A stretch of 9,027 nt of DNA, from contig JAKFVZ010000519.1 in assembly GCA_021732965.1 (NCBI GenBank), positions 1-9,027 on the forward strand, in the 5' to 3' direction. Source of the DNA: Reyranella sp. (lineage in GTDB: Bacteria > Pseudomonadota > Alphaproteobacteria > Reyranellales > Reyranellaceae). The notes beneath the pieces are model-generated. The model did no database searches. It was not told where the DNA came from and was given only the letters and a program-made list of their open reading frames with translations. The position numbers and the translations under genes were made by a program. Shown here piece after piece: positions 5,735-9,027 of the stretch. How positions within the stretch are numbered: the stretch's first letter is position 1; every line of letters begins with the position of its first letter.

Positions 5735-6718
5735 TCAGCGGCGTGGAGCAGCCAGCACGGCCGGATTAACGACGTGGCTCGGCGTGCCGGCGGCGTAGTC
5801 GACGATCTGGTCGAAGATGTCGCTGAACTGCACTTCGTATTCGTCGCGCGAGACGTAGCCGATATGCGGCGTGGCGATGACGTTCGGCATGTTGAGCAGC
5901 GGATGATCGGTGTCGAGCACCGGTTCCTTTTCGAATACATCGACAGCGGCCATGCCCGGGCGCCCGTCCTGAAGCGCGGCGACCAGCGCGCCCGGCTCGA
6001 TCAGCGGCGCGCGGCTGGTGTTCACGAGGATCGCCGTCGGCTTCATCTTCGCGAGATCCGCCCGGGTGACGATGCCGCGGGTCGCATCCACCAGCCGCAT
6101 GTGGAGCGAGAGCACGTCGCATTCCCGGAAGAAGGTCAGTTTGTCGGGCGCCACTTCGTAACCGTCCCGCCGTGCATCATCCCGCGTCTTCTCGCGCGCC
6201 CAGACGAGGACCCGCATGCCGAAGGCGCGGCCGTAGCCCGCGACCGTCGCACCGATGCGGCCATAGCCGTAGATGCCCAGCGTCTTGCCGCGCAGCGTCG
6301 AGCCGACGCCCATCTGCCAGCGCCCGGTCTTCAGCGCTTCGATCTGCTGCGGCAGCAGGCGCGACGCGGCGAGCGCCAGCGCCCAGGTCAGTTCCGCCGC
6401 GGCATAGGAGGGCGTGCCGGCATGCTGGCTCGACGAAACGACGATGCCGAGCCGCGTGCAGGCGTCGATGTCGATATGGGGATAGACGCTGCGCTGGCTG
6501 ATCAGTCTCAGCTTCGGCAGCCGCTCCAGGAGCGCCGCGCGGATCTGCGTACGCTCGCGGAACAGGACCAGCACTTCCGTATCGGCAAGCCGCCCGGCCA
6601 AGCGATCGACGTCCTGCTCGTGGTCGTTCCAGATCGTGACCTCATGACCCGCGAGCTTCGCGAAGCAGGGCAGAGTGCGCAGCGTGTCGAAGTAGTCGTC
6701 CAGGATCGTGATCTTCAT
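5735..6718 (-). CDS. NAD(P)-dependent D-2-hydroxyacid dehydrogenase family protein
   Basis: A 327-residue oxidoreductase of the family including D-3-phosphoglycerate, glycerate/hydroxypyruvate and formate dehydrogenases, interconverting 2-hydroxy and 2-keto acids. The cofactor-binding turn is GYGRIG (151-156) in TLGIYGYGRIGATVAGYGR. The catalytic triad is visible: Arg236 in VNTSRAPLIE, Glu265 in DVFEKEP and His285 in ATPHIGY. The N-terminal ~100 residues plus the last helix form the substrate domain. There is no C-terminal ACT domain, so it is not a full-length regulated SerA. The ATG at 6718 (MKITILDDY) gives a normal length; the frame is open to 6955 but that would overlap nadE. No good ribosome binding site is visible. 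It is divergent from nadE across 133 bp and convergent with the PuuD-like gene. The substrate cannot be assigned from sequence. Confidence 0.93.
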   Translation of the reverse strand: MKITILDDYFDTLRTLPCFAKLAGHEVTIWNDHEQDVDRLAGRLADTEVLVLFRERTQIRAALLERLPKLRLISQRSVYPHIDIDACTRLGIVVSSSQHAGTPSYAAAELTWALALAASRLLPQQIEALKTGRWQMGVGSTLRGKTLGIYGYGRIGATVAGYGRAFGMRVLVWAREKTRDDARRDGYEVAPDKLTFFRECDVLSLHMRLVDATRGIVTRADLAKMKPTAILVNTSRAPLIEPGALVAALQDGRPGMAAVDVFEKEPVLDTDHPLLNMPNVIATPHIGYVSRDEYEVQFSDIFDQIVDYAAGTPSHVVNPAVLAAPRR

Positions 6719-6851
6719 GGCGCGATGCTGACTGCCGGGACGAGGTGTCGTCAAATACGCAGCGGATTGCCGAGGCATACTCTTCGTATATGGAGCGCGC
6801 AGGAGAAATGCGGATGAACGCCCGCCGAATTCGCGGCACACTGCCACCGAT
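6719..6851. promoter_or_regulatory. Divergent promoter region between the dehydrogenase and nadE
   Basis: These 133 bp must hold the promoters for both flanking genes. On the minus strand a TTGACG -35-like hexamer (6748-6753) is visible but lacks a good -10 partner. On the plus strand TATATG (6787-6792) is the best -10-like hexamer, with no clear -35. A small dyad, ATAC-tcttc-GTAT (6777-6789), lies in the middle. The right end contains the leader ORF described separately. Confidence 0.4.
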
Positions 6852-6855
6852 ATGA
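6814..6855 (+). CDS. Possible 13-codon leader peptide coupled to nadE
   Basis: An ATG at 6814 with AGGAG (6801-6805) at 8-nt spacing starts a 13-codon frame, MNARRIRGTLPPI, whose TGA (6853-6855) overlaps the nadE ATG (6852-6854) as ATGA. In-frame ATGs also occur at 6808 and 6790, allowing 15 or 21 codons. It carries the only good ribosome binding site here, while nadE itself has none, so translation of nadE could depend on ribosomes finishing this frame. The peptide is too short to judge by codon use and resembles nothing I know. Confidence 0.4.
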   Translation: MNARRIRGTLPPI

Positions 6856-8507
6856 CGGACACACTCAAAGTCGGGTTGGCGCAGCTCAATCCCAAGGTCG
6901 GCGACGTCGCCGGCAATTTGGCGAAGGTACGTGCCGCGCGCGCCGAGGCCGCCAAACAGGGTGCCGATCTGGTGCTCTTCTCCGAAATGGTGCTGGCGGG
7001 TTACTTCCCCGAGGACCTCGTCCTCAAGCCCGCCTTCCAGCAGGCCTGCCACGATGCCGTCGAGGCGCTGCGGGCCGATACGCGCGACGGCGGTCCGGCA
7101 TTGTTCGTCACCACGCCGTGGCGCGAGGAGGGCAAGCTCTACAATGCCGTCGTCGCTCTCGACAAAGGCGAGATCGTCGGCAAGCGCTACAAGGTCGACC
7201 TGCCGAACTATGGCGTATTCGACGACAAGCGCGTCTTTTCGCCAGGACCGATGCCGGGGCCGCTGGTCTTCCGCGGCGTGCGGATCGGCGTGCCGATCTG
7301 CGAAGACGTGTGGACGCCAGACGTCGTCGAGTGCATCGCCGAGACCGGCGGCGAGATCCTGCTGGTACCCAACGGCTCACCCTACGAGGCCGGCAAGACC
7401 GACATCCGCGTGCAGCTCGGCGTGAAACGCGTGGTCGAAAGCGGCCTGCCGTTCGTCTACCTCAACCAGGTGGGAGGGCAGGACGAGGTCGTCTACGACG
7501 GCGCGTCGTTCGTCCTCGGCGCCGACTGCTCGCTCAAGGCCAAGCTCGCTTCCTTTGCCGAAGAGGTCGCCACGGTCGAGTTCCGCCGGGACGCGCGCGG
7601 CTGGGAGTGCCAGCCCGGTCCTGTTGCACGCGAGCTGGATCGGCTCGAATCGATCTACCAGGCGATGGTGCTGGGCCTGCGCGACTATGTGAACAAGACG
7701 GGCTTCCCCTCGGTGGTGATCGGCCTCTCGGGAGGCGTCGACTCGGCGATCACGGCGGCCGTGGCGGCCGACGCGCTGGGGCCCGAGCGCGTGCACGCGA
7801 TCATGATGCCGTCGCCCTACACCAGCCGGGACTCGCTCGAGGATGCCGAGGCCTGCGCCAAAGCGATCGGCATTCGCTACGACGTCGTCGATATCGGCCC
7901 GGCGATGGAAGCGTTTCGCGGCATGCTGACGCCGTTGTTCGGCAACCGCGCCGAGGACGTCACCGAGGAGAACATCCAGAGCCGCGCCCGCGGAGTCACC
8001 CTGATGGCGGTGTCGAACAAGCTGGGTGGCATGGTGGTGACGACCGGCAACAAGTCGGAGATGGCGGTCGGTTACGCCACGCTCTATGGCGACATGTGCG
8101 GCGGCTTCAACGTGCTGAAGGACGTCTACAAGACGACGGTGTTCGAGCTCTGCCGCTGGCGCAATACACACCTCCCGATCGGCGCGCTCGGCCGGCCGGG
8201 CGCCGTGATTCCCGTGCGCATCATCGACAAGCCGCCCTCTGCCGAGTTGCGGCCGGACCAGCAGGATTCGGATTCGCTGCCGCCCTATCCGACGCTCGAT
8301 GCCATCCTGAAGGGCCTCATCGAACGCGATCTCGACACTGCCGCGCTTGCCAGGGAGGGTCACGATCCTGCGATCGTCGACCGGGTCTGGCGCCTCCTGG
8401 AAGGCGCCGAATACAAGCGCCGCCAGGCGCCGCCCGGCGTTAAAATCACCTCTCGCAATATCAGTCGCGAGCGCCGATATCCCATCGTGAACGGGTTCAG
8501 GGGATAG
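6852..8507 (+). CDS. nadE: Glutamine-dependent NAD+ synthetase
   Basis: A 551-residue two-domain enzyme that amidates nicotinic acid adenine dinucleotide to NAD+ using ATP and ammonia released from glutamine, the last step of NAD synthesis. The N-terminal glutaminase is a nitrilase-fold domain (about 1-255) with catalytic triad Glu45 (LVLFSEM), Lys114 (KRYKVDLPNYGVFD) and Cys150 (GVPICEDVW). The C-terminal synthetase domain (about 265-551) has the ATP-binding loop SGGVDS (293-298), TTGNKSE (397-403), GDMCGGFNVLKDVYKT (414-429) and the C-terminal RRYPIVN. Length and motif order are those of the usual two-domain bacterial form, with nothing missing. The ATG at 6852 gives the normal start MTDTLKVGLAQLNP but lacks a ribosome binding site; an overlapping short leader frame may supply translation. 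A small gene follows after 2 bp. Confidence 0.98.
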   Translation: MTDTLKVGLAQLNPKVGDVAGNLAKVRAARAEAAKQGADLVLFSEMVLAGYFPEDLVLKPAFQQACHDAVEALRADTRDGGPALFVTTPWREEGKLYNAVVALDKGEIVGKRYKVDLPNYGVFDDKRVFSPGPMPGPLVFRGVRIGVPICEDVWTPDVVECIAETGGEILLVPNGSPYEAGKTDIRVQLGVKRVVESGLPFVYLNQVGGQDEVVYDGASFVLGADCSLKAKLASFAEEVATVEFRRDARGWECQPGPVARELDRLESIYQAMVLGLRDYVNKTGFPSVVIGLSGGVDSAITAAVAADALGPERVHAIMMPSPYTSRDSLEDAEACAKAIGIRYDVVDIGPAMEAFRGMLTPLFGNRAEDVTEENIQSRARGVTLMAVSNKLGGMVVTTGNKSEMAVGYATLYGDMCGGFNVLKDVYKTTVFELCRWRNTHLPIGALGRPGAVIPVRIIDKPPSAELRPDQQDSDSLPPYPTLDAILKGLIERDLDTAALAREGHDPAIVDRVWRLLEGAEYKRRQAPPGVKITSRNISRERRYPIVNGFRG

Positions 8508-8509
8508 AC

Positions 8510-8881
8510 GTGAGCGACGACCTCGGACGCTTGGCGACCCGCGAATATGACGTGACCTTGCCCGACGGCACGCAAGGCCGGATGGCCTTCGCCCTGTGCG
8601 ACCTCGCCCGCGACAATGCACTCGCCCGGCATGCTCGCCGGCGGCAGGCCGTCGCTTTTGGACTCTTGAGCTTCGAGGGACTGCCCGACGCGCCACGCAA
8701 CACGCTGCTCTGGGTGCGCACGAAGGACGGTATGGAAATGACGACCGCCGAGGGCGACGACCAGCCCGGCGGCGAGCTGCAGCGCGTGGTGGCGCGGCAC
8801 TTCATCGTGTTCTTCGACGAGATCAAGGAGCTGGCGCCTGAATTGGCTTTGCTGCCCTTCCATCTGAAAGACGGTGCCTAG
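8510..8881 (+). CDS. Small uncharacterised protein, translated with nadE
   Basis: A 123-residue protein I do not recognise. It starts with GTG at 8510, two bases after the nadE stop, and its ribosome binding site AGGGGA (8499-8504) lies in the last nadE codons, so co-transcription is near certain. The sequence is soluble and mixed in charge, with no signal peptide, membrane helix or cysteine motif. Visible parts are a strand-like YDVTLPDGTQGRMAFALC near residues 13-30, a basic NALARHARRRQAVAFG stretch (36-51), LLWVRTKDGMEMTTAEGDD (66-84) and ARHFIVFFDEIKELAPELAL (95-114). The pattern suggests a compact alpha/beta fold. The position suggests a link to NAD synthesis or merely shared expression. 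Confidence 0.8.
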   Translation: MSDDLGRLATREYDVTLPDGTQGRMAFALCDLARDNALARHARRRQAVAFGLLSFEGLPDAPRNTLLWVRTKDGMEMTTAEGDDQPGGELQRVVARHFIVFFDEIKELAPELALLPFHLKDGA

Positions 8882-8887
8882 CATCCG

Positions 8888-9027
8888 CCTCATCCTGAGT
8901 GGCCGACCGGAAATGAATTGAACCGATTCAATCACTTACCTCATCCTGAGGAGGTCGCGCAGCGACCGTCTCGAAGGATGGGCAACAGACGTGGTGCGCG
9001 TTCCCACCCTTCGAGACGGCCTGCGGC
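8888..9027. repeat. Region of REP-like palindromic repeats after the nadE operon
   Basis: Non-coding. CCTCATCCTGAG occurs at 8888-8899 and again at 8939-8950. The second begins a complete palindromic unit (8939-8982): outer arms CATCCT/AGGATG and inner hairpin GGTCGC-GCA-GCGACC (8953-8967). A second unit faces it: CCGTCTCGAAGG (8966-8977) and CCTTCGAGACGG (9008-9019) are perfect 12-bp complements, extended by TGGG/CCCA. The second unit runs off the window with its own GGCC-TGC-GGC hairpin begun. Paired, inverted REP units are a common intergenic arrangement; the first short copy looks like a fragment. They may also end or stabilise the nadE transcript. Confidence 0.75.
8917..8932. other. A/T-rich palindrome between REP copies
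   Basis: ATTGAA (8917-8922) and TTCAAT (8927-8932) are perfect complements around a 4-nt CCGA spacer, inside a locally A/T-rich patch that contrasts with the surrounding GC-rich DNA. It could be a transcription factor site for a gene to the right or a spacer component of the repeat. No further evidence is available. Confidence 0.35.

Noticed and set aside
5774..6817. 347-codon plus-strand frame opposite the dehydrogenase
   Set aside because: The opposite strand holds all catalytic motifs of a D-2-hydroxyacid dehydrogenase; this frame is a shadow.
6719..6955. Upstream extension of the dehydrogenase to 6955
   Set aside because: The added 79 residues overlap nadE and lack family similarity; MKITILDDY at 6718 is the natural start.
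7377..8696. 439-codon minus-strand open frame opposite nadE
   Set aside because: Antisense to the clear NAD synthetase domain and running across two genes; His/Arg-rich composition without motifs.
8888..9027. CRISPR array
   Set aside because: The repeated CCTCATCCTGAG copies are few, unevenly arranged and part of palindromic REP-like units, without regular spacers.

Overview
The window is GC-rich, densely coded bacterial chromosome, most probably from an alphaproteobacterium. The support is the FAD/folate-type tRNA methyltransferase TrmFO, strong G/C bias at third codon positions, and a palindromic CTCATCCTGAG...CTCGAAGGATG repeat of a kind I remember from Bradyrhizobium/Bosea/Reyranella-like genomes. 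The genus cannot be fixed from the sequence alone.

Layout. Positions 1-4213 are read leftwards. In transcription order they hold trmFO (4213-2843), a Coq4-family protein with an extra N-terminal domain (2829-1864, 13 bp behind trmFO), a stand-alone acyl carrier protein (1756-1472), a MATE-family exporter (1405-56), and probably the first seven codons of another gene at the left edge (21-1). The 107-bp gap before the carrier protein gene holds three GTTAC boxes exactly 10 bp apart, and a perfect inverted repeat over its ribosome binding site and start codon. A small hairpin sits just before the MATE start.

To the right, 48 bp separate the divergent starts of trmFO and a RidA-family gene (4262-4648). 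A 306-bp non-coding stretch with two strong inverted repeats then leads to a PuuD-like class I glutamine amidotransferase/hydrolase (4955-5734, TTG start). This gene meets a D-2-hydroxyacid dehydrogenase (6718-5735) tail to tail with no base between the stop codons. A 133-bp divergent region follows, containing a short leader ORF overlapping the next start codon. Glutamine-dependent NAD synthetase nadE (6852-8507) comes next, with a small unrecognised gene (8510-8881) tightly behind it. The right end (8888-9027) is non-coding and carries two facing REP-like palindromes, the second cut by the window edge.

Functionally, most genes are housekeeping or general metabolism: tRNA T-loop methylation, NAD synthesis, and clean-up of gamma-glutamyl or imine-type metabolites. 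The part most worth a second look is the leftward group of Coq4-like protein, acyl carrier protein and exporter. The carrier protein looks unlike the housekeeping AcpP and resembles, from memory, those linked to alphaproteobacterial sphingolipid synthesis. Together with a Coq4-type fold it hints at a lipid or quinone-linked pathway continuing beyond the left edge. That is inference. I saw no transposase, integrase, CRISPR array, tRNA or rRNA.
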